The position numbers were made by a program, and so were the translations under genes. This document shows positions 8,493 through 16,530 of a DNA stretch of 64,000 nt, in pieces (the stretch's first letter is position 1; each line of letters opens with the position of its first letter). The DNA comes from Orlajensenia sp001423545 (lineage in GTDB: Bacteria; Actinomycetota; Actinomycetes; Actinomycetales; Microbacteriaceae). The stretch covers positions 868,001 through 932,000 of the forward strand of contig LMOK01000001.1 in assembly GCA_001423545.1 (NCBI GenBank), read 5' to 3'. The notes beneath the pieces are model-generated. The model had not been told where the DNA came from. It did no database searches and saw nothing but the letters and a program-made list of their open reading frames with translations.

Positions 8493-9854
8493 ATGACTTT
8501 CACCTCTCTCGACGCCCCCGTCACCTCAGTTCCTCAGGAGCGCAGCATCGTCACGGCCGTTCCCGGCCCGAAGTCCCGGGAACTGCACGAACGACGCCTG
8601 GCGGTGGTCTCCTCCGGGGTCTCCTCCACGCTCCCGGTGTACATCGAGAAGGCCAATGGCGCCATCCTCGTCGACGTCGACGGCAACAGGTTCATCGACT
8701 TCGGTGCCGGCATCGGTGTCACCACCGTCGGCCACACTGAAGCGAGCGTCGTCGCCGCTGCGGCCGGCCAGCTGCAGGAGGTCATCCACACCCTCTTCAC
8801 CATCACGCCCTACGAGCAGTACGTGCGTGTCGCCGAACTGCTCGCCGAGCACACCCCCGGCGACTGGGCGAAGAAGAGCGTGCTCGTCAACTCGGGCGCG
8901 GAGGCCGTCGAGAACGGCGTCAAGATCGCCCGCAAGTACACCGGCCGCAGGGCCGTCGCCGTGCTCGACCACGCGTACCACGGCCGCACCAACCTGACGA
9001 TGGCGATGAACTACAAGGCCATGCCCTACGCGACGGGGTTCGGCCCGCTCGCCGGCGACGTCTACCACGCTCCGAGCTCCTACCCCTATCACGACGGCCT
9101 CAGCGGCGCCGAGGCCGCAGCACGCACGACGACCTGGCTCGAGAAGGTCGTCGGAGTCAGCGACCTGGCCTGCCTCGTCGTCGAGCCCATCCAGGGTGAG
9201 GGTGGCTTCATGGTTCCCGCCGACGGCTACCTGCCCGCACTGCAGGAGTGGTGCACGGCGAACCGCGTCGTGCTCATCGCCGACGAGATCCAGTCGGGCA
9301 TGGCCCGCACCGGCCGCTACTACGCCAGCGAGCACTTCGGCCTCGAGCCCGACCTGGTGCTCACGGCCAAGGGCATCGCCGGTGGCCTGCCGCTGGCCGC
9401 CGTCACGGGACGTGCCGAGATCATGGACGCCGCCCAGCCCGGCGGACTCGGCGGCACGTTCGGAGGCAACCCCGTGGCCTGCGCCGCGGCCGTCGCCGTG
9501 TTCGAGGCGATCGAGGACAACGGCCTGCTCGCCGAGGGCGAGCGCATCGAGAAGACCCTCACGGCCGGGCTCGAGAAGCTGGCCGCCAGCTACGACATCA
9601 TCGGCGAGATCCGCGGCCGCGGAGCCATGATCGCGATCGAGCTCGTGCAGCCGGGCACCGGATCCACGACCAAGGAGCCGAACGCCGCCGCCGTCACCGA
9701 GATCACGACCTGGGCCGCCCAGCAGGGCGTGCTGTTCCTGAGCGCCGGCACCTACGGGAACGTGCTCCGATTCCTGCCCAGCCTGGCCGTCACCGACGAA
9801 CTCATCGCCGACGGACTGTCTGTGCTCGACGCCGCCCTCGCCCGGCTGTCCTGA
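8493..9854 (+). CDS. gabT: 4-aminobutyrate aminotransferase (class III PLP)
   Basis: 453 aa. Moves the amino group of GABA to 2-oxoglutarate, giving succinate semialdehyde and glutamate. Class III signatures are present: VNSGAEAVENGVKIARKYTG, the YHGRTNLTM region, the LIADEIQSGMARTG PLP-Asp motif, and the PLP lysine in LTAKGIAGG near residue 293. Length and the GVSSTLPVYIEKANGA N-terminus fit actinobacterial GabT. GGAG lies 5-8 bases before the ATG. The next gene starts 2 bases after its stop, so the two are one operon. A polyamine-type importer lies just beyond, consistent with GABA from putrescine breakdown. Confidence 0.93.
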   Translation: MTFTSLDAPVTSVPQERSIVTAVPGPKSRELHERRLAVVSSGVSSTLPVYIEKANGAILVDVDGNRFIDFGAGIGVTTVGHTEASVVAAAAGQLQEVIHTLFTITPYEQYVRVAELLAEHTPGDWAKKSVLVNSGAEAVENGVKIARKYTGRRAVAVLDHAYHGRTNLTMAMNYKAMPYATGFGPLAGDVYHAPSSYPYHDGLSGAEAAARTTTWLEKVVGVSDLACLVVEPIQGEGGFMVPADGYLPALQEWCTANRVVLIADEIQSGMARTGRYYASEHFGLEPDLVLTAKGIAGGLPLAAVTGRAEIMDAAQPGGLGGTFGGNPVACAAAVAVFEAIEDNGLLAEGERIEKTLTAGLEKLAASYDIIGEIRGRGAMIAIELVQPGTGSTTKEPNAAAVTEITTWAAQQGVLFLSAGTYGNVLRFLPSLAVTDELIADGLSVLDAALARLS

Positions 9855-9856
9855 TC

Positions 9857-10846
9857 GTGACGGAGACTTTCCAGGTCGAGGACTCGGTCGAGATGGCCGT
9901 GGTCGAACGCAGCGGTTTCATCGAGTCCCGTCACGCCGGTTCAGCCGTCGTGATCTCCCCCGCCGGTGACATCGTGCGCACCCTGGGCGACATCGCGTCG
10001 CCGGTGTTCCCGCGGTCCGCGCTGAAGCCCTTCCAGGCCGTCGCCGTCATGTCGAGCGGTGTCACCCTGCGGGGAACGGATGCCGCCATCGCCACGGCCA
10101 GCCATTCCGGCACTGCACGGCACGTCGACCTCGTGCGCGGGGTCCTCGCGCGCGCCGGCGTGCCGGAGTCGGCCCTCGCCTGCCCCGAGGCGTACCCGCA
10201 GGACACGGCTGCCCGCGACGCGGTCGTGCGCGCCAACGGCGCGAAGTCGCCGCTGTACATGAACTGCTCCGGCAAGCACGCCGCCATGCTCGCGGCCTGC
10301 GCCGCCAACGGCTGGCCGCTCGAGGGCTACCTCGACATGGAGCACCCGCTGCAGAAGCGCATTCTCGACATCGTCGAGCGCTTCACCGGCGAACGGCCGG
10401 CCGCCACAGGGATCGACGGATGCGGCGCCCCCGTGCACGCGATCTCCCTCACCGCCCTCGCCCGCGGCATCCAGCGCGTCACGACGTCGACCCCGTCGTC
10501 GCCGTTCGCGATCTACCGCGAGGCTGGAGCACTCACCGAGGCCGTGCGGGAGCATCCGTGGGTCATCGCCGGACCGGGTCTCGGCGACTCCATCGCCATC
10601 GAGCGTCTGGGCGTGTTCTCCAAGTACGGAGCCGAGGGCAGCATCGTGATGACGGCGCCCGACGGGACGACGGTGGCCGCGAAGGTGCTCGACGGGAACA
10701 TCCGTGTCGTGCACGCCGTCGCGCTGCGTCTGCTCGTGCAGGCCGGCGCCCTCGACGCCGAGGCCGTCGCGCCCGTGCTGGAGGAGCTCGACCTCTGGGT
10801 GACCGGTGGAGCCGGCCGCGTCGGACGCATCCGCGCGACGGTGTAG
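9857..10846 (+). CDS. Asparaginase II family amidohydrolase
   Basis: 329 aa. It belongs to the plant/Rhizobium-type asparaginase II family, not the classic bacterial type. Visible blocks are VERSGFIESRHAGSAVV, SALKPFQAV (conserved Ser-Leu-Lys-Pro), ATASHSGTARHV, YMNCSGKHAAML (Ser/Lys-rich active-site block) and TGIDGCGAPVHAISL. The start is the GTG 2 bases after the gabT stop; the frame continues upstream only as an out-of-phase shadow of gabT. It ends 4 bases before the convergent permease stop. The likely role is release of ammonia from asparagine or a related amide; the substrate is not proven. Confidence 0.88.
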   Translation: MTETFQVEDSVEMAVVERSGFIESRHAGSAVVISPAGDIVRTLGDIASPVFPRSALKPFQAVAVMSSGVTLRGTDAAIATASHSGTARHVDLVRGVLARAGVPESALACPEAYPQDTAARDAVVRANGAKSPLYMNCSGKHAAMLAACAANGWPLEGYLDMEHPLQKRILDIVERFTGERPAATGIDGCGAPVHAISLTALARGIQRVTTSTPSSPFAIYREAGALTEAVREHPWVIAGPGLGDSIAIERLGVFSKYGAEGSIVMTAPDGTTVAAKVLDGNIRVVHAVALRLLVQAGALDAEAVAPVLEELDLWVTGGAGRVGRIRATV

Positions 10847-10850
10847 CTCC

Positions 10851-11753
10851 CTACTCCTTCGCCAGCTTCCGCCGCTTGGCCGCCTGCGAGATCTGGGCGA
10901 CGAGCACCAGCGCGATCGCGAACAGGAACACGGCCGACGCTATGACGTTCGCCTCTGCCGGGATGCCGCGCGACGCCGAGATGTAGATGTACTTCGGGAA
11001 CGTCATCACCGAACCCGAGTTGAAGTTCGTGATGATGAAGTCGTCGAAGCTGAGCGCGAACGAGAGCAGCGCCGCCGCGATGATCCCGGGCAGCAGCAGC
11101 GGCAACGTGACCCTCATGAACACCTGCGTCGGTGACCCGTAGAGGTCGCGGCCGGCCTCCTCGAGCGCCGGGTCGAGGCTCGCCACGCGGGCCTTCACCG
11201 TCACCACGACGAAGCTGATGCAGAACATCGTGTGGGCCAGGATGATCGTCAGCATGTCCTTCGGAACACCGAAGGCGAGGAACTGCGCGGCCAGGCCGGC
11301 ACCGAGGACCACCTCGGGGGTCGCCATCGGGAGGAACAGCAGCAGGCTGATCCCGGACCGTGCACGGAACCTGTACCGCACGATCGCGATGGCGATCATG
11401 GTGCCGAGGATCGTCGCGACCACAGTGGCGACGACGCCGATCACGATGCTGTTGGCGAAGGCCTCGCAGACGGCGCCGTTCTGCACGGCGCAGACGTTGA
11501 GCCACTTGTCGAAGGTGAATCCGCGCCAGGAGATGTTCGACTTGAGCGAGTCGTTGAAGCTGAAGATGAACGTGTAGGCGATCGGGATCAGCAGGAAGAT
11601 GAACGCCAGAATGGCGTAGGCCGGGAGTATCCAGCTGCTCGGCGACCAGCGCCGAGGTCGCGGCAGCGGGGAGCGCGACCCTCTGGCCGTCTCGGCGTTC
11701 TCGGTCTCGAAGAGGCCCGCGACGACGGTGCCCGCCTGTCCCTCACCGCTCAC
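10851..11753 (-). CDS. potC: Polyamine-type ABC transporter permease (PotC-like)
   Basis: 300 aa inner-membrane permease with about six helices. The coupling loop that contacts the ATPase is visible as EEAGRDLYGSPTQVFMRVTLP followed by PGIIAAALLSF. FALSFDDFIITNFNSG is typical of PotC/PotI subunits. It is last in the four-gene operon and overlaps the preceding permease gene by 4 bases. Substrate assignment to spermidine/putrescine rests on family resemblance and on neighbouring amine-catabolism genes. Confidence 0.9.
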   Translation of the reverse strand: MSGEGQAGTVVAGLFETENAETARGSRSPLPRPRRWSPSSWILPAYAILAFIFLLIPIAYTFIFSFNDSLKSNISWRGFTFDKWLNVCAVQNGAVCEAFANSIVIGVVATVVATILGTMIAIAIVRYRFRARSGISLLLFLPMATPEVVLGAGLAAQFLAFGVPKDMLTIILAHTMFCISFVVVTVKARVASLDPALEEAGRDLYGSPTQVFMRVTLPLLLPGIIAAALLSFALSFDDFIITNFNSGSVMTFPKYIYISASRGIPAEANVIASAVFLFAIALVLVAQISQAAKRRKLAKE

Positions 11754-12664
11754 AGGAGTTCCTCCGTTCCGCTTCGCTTCACGTAGATGCCGACGATCAC
11801 GAGGATCGCGGCCATGAGGATGATCGACAACGCCGCCGCCGCCGGATAGTTCTGCAGCACCAGGAAGTTGGCCTCGATCACGTTTCCGATCATCTGCGTG
11901 TCCGCCCCTCCGAGGAAGTCGCGGCTGGCGTTCACGTAGTCGCCGGCCGCCGGGATGAACGTCAGCAGGGTACCCGCCACGATGCCGGGCATCGAGAGCG
12001 GGATGGTCACCTTGCGGAACACCTGGAACGGGCTGGCGTAGAGGTCGCTTCCGGCCTCGAGGTAGCGGGTGTCGAGTCGCTCGAGCGTCGTGAACAGCGG
12101 CAGCGTCATGAACGGGATGAAGTTGTACGTCAGACCGAAGATGACGGCAGCCGGCGTGCCGGTGAAGTGCGCATCCGGAGCCATCAACGACAGCGCCTTG
12201 AGACTCGTGATCACGAACGACTCATCGGAGAGCAGCTGCTTCCAGGCCAGGGTGCGCAGCAGGAAGCTGATGAAGAACGGGGCGATGACGAGCACCAGCA
12301 TGAGGCTCTGGAGCAGAGGCCAGCGCCGGGCCTTCACCCCGATGAAGTAGGCCAGCGGGTAGCTGAACGCGAGCGCGAAGACCGTCGCCGCGAGGGCGTA
12401 GCCGAATGAGCGCAGGATGTGCGGCCAGTAGGCGTCGACCACCTGCACGTAGTTCTGCCAGTTGAATGCGTAGTCGTACTGGCCGATGTCGCCGAACTCG
12501 CGCGGCGCCTGCAGCGACGTGAGCACCAGCGACACCAGGGGCGTCAGGAAGAACAGCACCAGGTAGAGGATGCCGGGCAGCAGCAGGAACAGCGCGATGC
12601 GGCTCTTCTTGCGCGGCGCGGGCTCGGCGACGACCGAAGTGCTCGAGAAGGCGGCGAAGGCCAC
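11750..12664 (-). CDS. potB: Polyamine-type ABC transporter permease (PotB-like)
   Basis: 304 aa permease. The first helix is LFLLLPGILYLVLFFLTP, and the ATPase-coupling loop reads LEAGSDLYASPFQVFRKVTIP followed by MPGIVAGTLL. It pairs with the downstream permease (4-base ATGA overlap) to form the heterodimeric channel. It starts 9 bases after the potA stop. The short cytosolic N-terminus is rich in Ser and basic residues. Confidence 0.9.
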   Translation of the reverse strand: MAFAAFSSTSVVAEPAPRKKSRIALFLLLPGILYLVLFFLTPLVSLVLTSLQAPREFGDIGQYDYAFNWQNYVQVVDAYWPHILRSFGYALAATVFALAFSYPLAYFIGVKARRWPLLQSLMLVLVIAPFFISFLLRTLAWKQLLSDESFVITSLKALSLMAPDAHFTGTPAAVIFGLTYNFIPFMTLPLFTTLERLDTRYLEAGSDLYASPFQVFRKVTIPLSMPGIVAGTLLTFIPAAGDYVNASRDFLGGADTQMIGNVIEANFLVLQNYPAAAALSIILMAAILVIVGIYVKRSGTEELL

Positions 12665-12673
12665 GGTCGCTCC

Positions 12674-13870
12674 CTAGTCCTCGAGCTCGGCGATGAGCGC
12701 CTCGCGACGCTGCGCCGCGATGGACTTGGTGTCGGTGTCGCCGGCGAACCGCTGCACCTCGTCGGGGACATCCGCCAGCCCGAAGGAGTGCTCGACGTTC
12801 CAGCTGATCCAGACGTCGTCGCCGACGTGACTGATCGGGCCGAAGTCGCGGTTCTGCGAGAACACGACGACGGTTCCGGCGCCGGGGATGGCGACCAGGT
12901 ACTGGGTGCTCACTCCGGAGAACGACACGTCGATCACGCGACCGGGGCCGAGGATGTTGGTGCCGGAGTCGGCGGCAGGGGCATCGCGGTGGATCGCCAG
13001 CTTCTCGGGGCGGACGCCGACGGTGACGGCGCCGGTGTGACGCTGGGCCCGAGCGACGGGGACCGCGACGCGGATGCCGGCGACATCGACCGCGACGACG
13101 GCCGAGGTCGACTCGACGACCTCACCGGTGAACAGGTTCGACTGACCGAGGAAGTTGGCCACGAACGCCGTGTGCGGCAGTTCGTAGAGCGCCTCGGGGG
13201 CACCCATCTGCTCGATCTGCCCCTTGTTCATGACGGCGACGGTGTCGGCCATGGTCATGGCCTCCTCCTGGTCGTGGGTGACGTGCAGGAAGGTCAGGCC
13301 GACCTCCTCCTGGATGGTCTTCAGCTCGAGCTGCATCTGGCGGCGCAGCTTCAGGTCGAGGGCGCCCAGGGGCTCGTCGAGGAGCAGGAGCGCCGGACGG
13401 TTGACGATGGCGCGAGCGAGCGCGACCCGCTGCTGCTGGCCTCCCGAGAGCTGCTGCGGCTTGCGCGCAGCCAGGTGGTCGAGTTCGACGAGCCGCAGGG
13501 CCTCATGCGCCCGGTTGACGGGGTCGGACACCTTGCGGCGACGCAGCCCGAAGGCGACGTTCTCGAGGATGGTCATGTGCGGGAACAGCGCGTAGCTCTG
13601 GAACACCGTGTTCACGGGGCGCTGGTGCGGCTTGGTCGACGTGACGTCCTTGCCTCCGATGAGGATACGTCCGGCCGTCGGCTCCTCGAGGCCCGCCACG
13701 AGCCGGAGCGTCGTCGTCTTGCCGCATCCGCTCGGTCCGAGCAGGGCGAAGAAGGACCCCGCCGGGATCTCGAGGTTGAGGTCCTCGATGGCCGTGAAGC
13801 CGGGGAACCGCTTCTGGATGCCGACCAGGGTGAGGTCGGCGCCGCTGTCGGCGAACTGCGATGCCGCCAT
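12674..13870 (-). CDS. potA: Polyamine-type ABC transporter ATP-binding protein (PotA-like)
   Basis: 398 aa. The nucleotide-binding domain has Walker A GPSGCGKTTT (about residues 45-54), signature LSGGQQQRVALARA, Walker B LLLLDEPLGALD and the switch His in HVTHDQEEA. The C-terminal third is the TOBE regulatory domain (VGVRPEKLAI). I chose the ATG at 13870 (MAASQFADSG), 2 bases after the binding-protein gene's stop; the open frame upstream is antisense-like shadow. It energises import through the two permeases. Confidence 0.93.
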   Translation of the reverse strand: MAASQFADSGADLTLVGIQKRFPGFTAIEDLNLEIPAGSFFALLGPSGCGKTTTLRLVAGLEEPTAGRILIGGKDVTSTKPHQRPVNTVFQSYALFPHMTILENVAFGLRRRKVSDPVNRAHEALRLVELDHLAARKPQQLSGGQQQRVALARAIVNRPALLLLDEPLGALDLKLRRQMQLELKTIQEEVGLTFLHVTHDQEEAMTMADTVAVMNKGQIEQMGAPEALYELPHTAFVANFLGQSNLFTGEVVESTSAVVAVDVAGIRVAVPVARAQRHTGAVTVGVRPEKLAIHRDAPAADSGTNILGPGRVIDVSFSGVSTQYLVAIPGAGTVVVFSQNRDFGPISHVGDDVWISWNVEHSFGLADVPDEVQRFAGDTDTKSIAAQRREALIAELED

Positions 13871-13872
13871 GC

Positions 13873-15084
13873 TCAGGCGCCCAGCAGGATGGCCTGGAAC
13901 TCGGCCTGGTACTTCTGCTCCTCGGCACCGGTGAGGGTGCGGAAGACGTGGGCCTTCGACAGGGTCGTCTCGTCGGGGAAGATGAGCTGGTTGTCGGCGA
14001 GCTCGGGGTCGATGGCGGCGGCGGCTTCCTTCGCACCGATGACCGGCGTGATGTAGTTCACCCACGCGGCGACCTCGGCTGCGACCTCGGGCTCGTAGTA
14101 GTAGTTGATGAGCTTCTCGGCGTTGGCCTTGCGCGGCGAGCCGATCGGGATGAGGAAGTTGTCGTTCCAGAGCGTTCCGCCGTCGGTCGGGATGGCGAAC
14201 TCCCATTTGTCGCCGGCCTCGGCGTTGATGACGGTGATGTCCCCCGACCAGCAGATGGCGGCCAGGGTGTCCTCGCTCTTGAGGTCCTCCAGGTAGGCGT
14301 TGCCCTTGATGTTGCGCACCTGCCCGTCGGAGACCTGCTTCTGGAGCTCGTCGATGGCCGCGGAGTACTCCTCGTCGCCCCAGTCACCGCTGATGTCGAC
14401 GCCCTGCTCCAGCATGATGAGGCCCATCGTGTCGCGCATCTCGGAGAGCACTCCGACGCGGCCCTTCAGCGACGGGTCCCAGAGGTCGGCGACCGAGGCC
14501 AGTCCGCCGGGCACCTTCTCCTTGTTCCAGCAGATACCGGCGAAGCCGCCCTGCCACGGCAGGCTCATCTCGCGGCCCTTGTCGAAGTCGACGTCCTTGA
14601 GCGCCGGCGTGAGGTTCTTCATGTTCGGGATGTTCGCCTGGTCCAGCTTCTGCGTGTAGCCGAAGCGGATCCAGCGGGCGACCATCCAGTCGGTCAGGCA
14701 GACGGTGTCTGCGCCGATGTCCTGACCGAGGGCGAGCTGGTCCTTCACCTTGCCGTAGTACGAGTTGTTGTCGTCGACGGCCACGTCGTAATTGACCTTG
14801 ATGCCCGTCTCGGCGGTGAAGGCATCGAGCGTCGGGTAGTTGCCGGCGTCGTCCTCGTCGATGTAGGCCGCCCAGTTCGCCCAGTTGAGGGTCTTGTCCG
14901 TGGCGGACTCGTCGGGTGCCGCCGTCGGCTTCGCGGATCCCCCGGTCGAGCACGCGGCGAGGGCGAGCGCCGTGGCTCCGGCGCCGGCTCCGGAGAGCAG
15001 TGCTCTCCTGTTCAGTTGCGAGCTCTTCGCCTGGGCGATGAGGGATCGGATCATCGGATCAGCGGGCAGCTCACGGGGCTTCAC
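13873..15084 (-). CDS. potD: Polyamine-type substrate-binding lipoprotein (PotD-like)
   Basis: 403 aa, first gene of the pot operon. The GTG start has AAGGAG 8 bases upstream. The N-terminus carries a twin-arginine-like stretch (LNRRALLSGAGAGATALAL) ending in the lipobox LAAC, so the protein is probably exported folded and lipid-anchored. The mature part begins with NWANWAAYIDED, the PotD/PotF ligand-pocket start, and includes TVCLTDWMVARW and FLIPIGSPRKANAEKLINYYY. It captures the polyamine for the permease pair. The ligand could be another amine. Confidence 0.9.
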   Translation of the reverse strand: MKPRELPADPMIRSLIAQAKSSQLNRRALLSGAGAGATALALAACSTGGSAKPTAAPDESATDKTLNWANWAAYIDEDDAGNYPTLDAFTAETGIKVNYDVAVDDNNSYYGKVKDQLALGQDIGADTVCLTDWMVARWIRFGYTQKLDQANIPNMKNLTPALKDVDFDKGREMSLPWQGGFAGICWNKEKVPGGLASVADLWDPSLKGRVGVLSEMRDTMGLIMLEQGVDISGDWGDEEYSAAIDELQKQVSDGQVRNIKGNAYLEDLKSEDTLAAICWSGDITVINAEAGDKWEFAIPTDGGTLWNDNFLIPIGSPRKANAEKLINYYYEPEVAAEVAAWVNYITPVIGAKEAAAAIDPELADNQLIFPDETTLSKAHVFRTLTGAEEQKYQAEFQAILLGA

Positions 15085-15207
15085 GGGCGGACTCCTTCAC
15101 GGGTGGCACAGAACTGGTGGTACTCGTCTCGCGGCCCGCATTCTTCGCGGGTGGGTCGATATTCGCACACTGCGCGCGTGTAAGCACGGTTTGGTGATCA
15201 AATCGTT

Positions 15208-15234
15208 GGATTCGGCGCGGATTCCGTACGAAAT
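15208..15234. promoter_or_regulatory. Possible Lrp/AsnC-type operator between potD and ald
   Basis: The 255-base divergent region between the pot operon and ald contains GGATTCGGCG at 15208-15217 directly followed by CGGATTCC at 15218-15225, and an imperfect palindrome ATTCCGTACGAAAT at 15221-15234 (12 of 14 positions symmetric). The same GGATTCGGCG and CGGATTCC words occur upstream of the Lrp/AsnC gene at 34670. Its role as operator is inferred. Confidence 0.4.
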
Positions 15235-15339
15235 CAGCACCTGCAGGGAGGTTAAAAGCATGTTTCCGATAGTTCGGCGCGCGTGTCGCTGGGTAGGCTG
15301 ATCGGCGGGACAAGGGCGTCCCGTCAACGAAGGAGCGGT

Positions 15340-16455
15340 ATGAGAGTCGCAGTCCCCACAGAGATCAAGAACAACGAGTTCAGGGTCGCCATCACCCCGG
15401 CAGGTGTGCACGACCTCGTCGCGCACGGCCACGAGGTGTTCATCCAGAGCGGCGCCGGTGCAGGTTCGTCCGTCCCCGACGAGGAGTACAGCGCCGCCGG
15501 AGCCCAGCTCCTCCCCGACGCCGCGAGCACGTGGGCCATCGCCGAGCTGCTGCTGAAGGTGAAGGAGCCGATCGAGAGCGAGTACCAGTACTTCCGCGAC
15601 GGACTCGTGCTCTTCACCTACCTGCACCTGGCCGCCGAGCCCGAGCTGACCGAGGCGCTGCTCTCGAGCGGCGTCACGGCGATCGCCTACGAGACCGTTC
15701 AGCTGCCCGGCCGTCAGCTCCCCCTGCTCGCCCCGATGAGCGAGGTGGCCGGCCGACTCGCCCCGATCGTCGGCGCGAACGCGATGCTGAAGCCGAACGG
15801 CGGCCCCGGGCTGCTGGTGCCCGGCGTTCCCGGCACCGCCCCGGCACGCGTCACCATCCTCGGTGGCGGCGTCGCCGGCACCAACGCCCTGCAGATCGCG
15901 ATGGGCCTCGGAGCCGAGGTCACCGTCCTCGACACCAACCTGTTCCGTCTGCGCGAACTCGACGCCCTCTACGGAGGCCGCATCCGCACCATCGCATCGA
16001 ACAGCTTCGAGATCGACAAGGCCGTCGTCGAGGCCGACCTCGTGATCGGCTCGGTGCTCCTGCCCGGGGCGAAGGCGCCCAAGCTGGTCAGCAACGAGCT
16101 GGTGTCCCGCATGCGCCCGGGCAGCGTGCTCGTCGACATCGCCATCGACCAGGGCGGCTGCTTCGCCGACTCGCGCCCGACGACGCACGCCGACCCCACC
16201 TTCACCGTGCACGGCTCGTTGTTCTACTGCGTCGCGAACATGCCGGGAGCTGTGCCCCGCACCTCCACCTACGCCCTCACCAACGCGACGCTGCCCTACG
16301 TGCGCGCCGTGGCGAACGCCGGCTGGAAGGCCGCCCTGCTCGCCGACGCGGCACTGGCGCTGGGACTCAACATCCACGCCGGCGAGGTCTACAACGCCGG
16401 AGTCGCCGCGGCGAACGGCCGCGAGGCCCTCGCTCCGGCAGACGCTCTGGCCTGA
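15340..16455 (+). CDS. ald: Alanine dehydrogenase
   Basis: 371 aa. Interconverts alanine and pyruvate plus ammonia with NAD. The N-terminus MRVAVPTEIKNNEFRVAITP holds the conserved substrate Arg and Lys. The NAD motif is ILGGGVAGTNALQIAMGLGA (about residues 169-188), followed by VTVLDTN. The IDQGGCFADSRPTTH block and CVANMPGAVPRTSTYALTNA are diagnostic. The ATG at 15340 is preceded by AAGGAG; upstream in-frame ATG codons have no such site. Divergent from the pot operon, so the two may share regulation, commonly by Lrp/AsnC proteins in actinobacteria. Confidence 0.96.
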   Translation: MRVAVPTEIKNNEFRVAITPAGVHDLVAHGHEVFIQSGAGAGSSVPDEEYSAAGAQLLPDAASTWAIAELLLKVKEPIESEYQYFRDGLVLFTYLHLAAEPELTEALLSSGVTAIAYETVQLPGRQLPLLAPMSEVAGRLAPIVGANAMLKPNGGPGLLVPGVPGTAPARVTILGGGVAGTNALQIAMGLGAEVTVLDTNLFRLRELDALYGGRIRTIASNSFEIDKAVVEADLVIGSVLLPGAKAPKLVSNELVSRMRPGSVLVDIAIDQGGCFADSRPTTHADPTFTVHGSLFYCVANMPGAVPRTSTYALTNATLPYVRAVANAGWKAALLADAALALGLNIHAGEVYNAGVAAANGREALAPADALA

Positions 16456-16530
16456 CGCGCCCGGGCACACGGTCCCGGGTCGAGGCCCGGTCCTGCGCGC
16501 GGCCGTCGCTGCAGGGCCCGGCAGACGAGG

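Noticed and set aside
12419..14056. Long plus-strand frame across potB and potA
   Set aside because: Antisense shadow; the minus strand has complete ABC motifs in this interval.
15085..15339. Riboswitch or small RNA in the longest intergenic gap
   Set aside because: I saw palindromes and A/T-rich stretches but no recognisable riboswitch core; operator elements explain it more simply.
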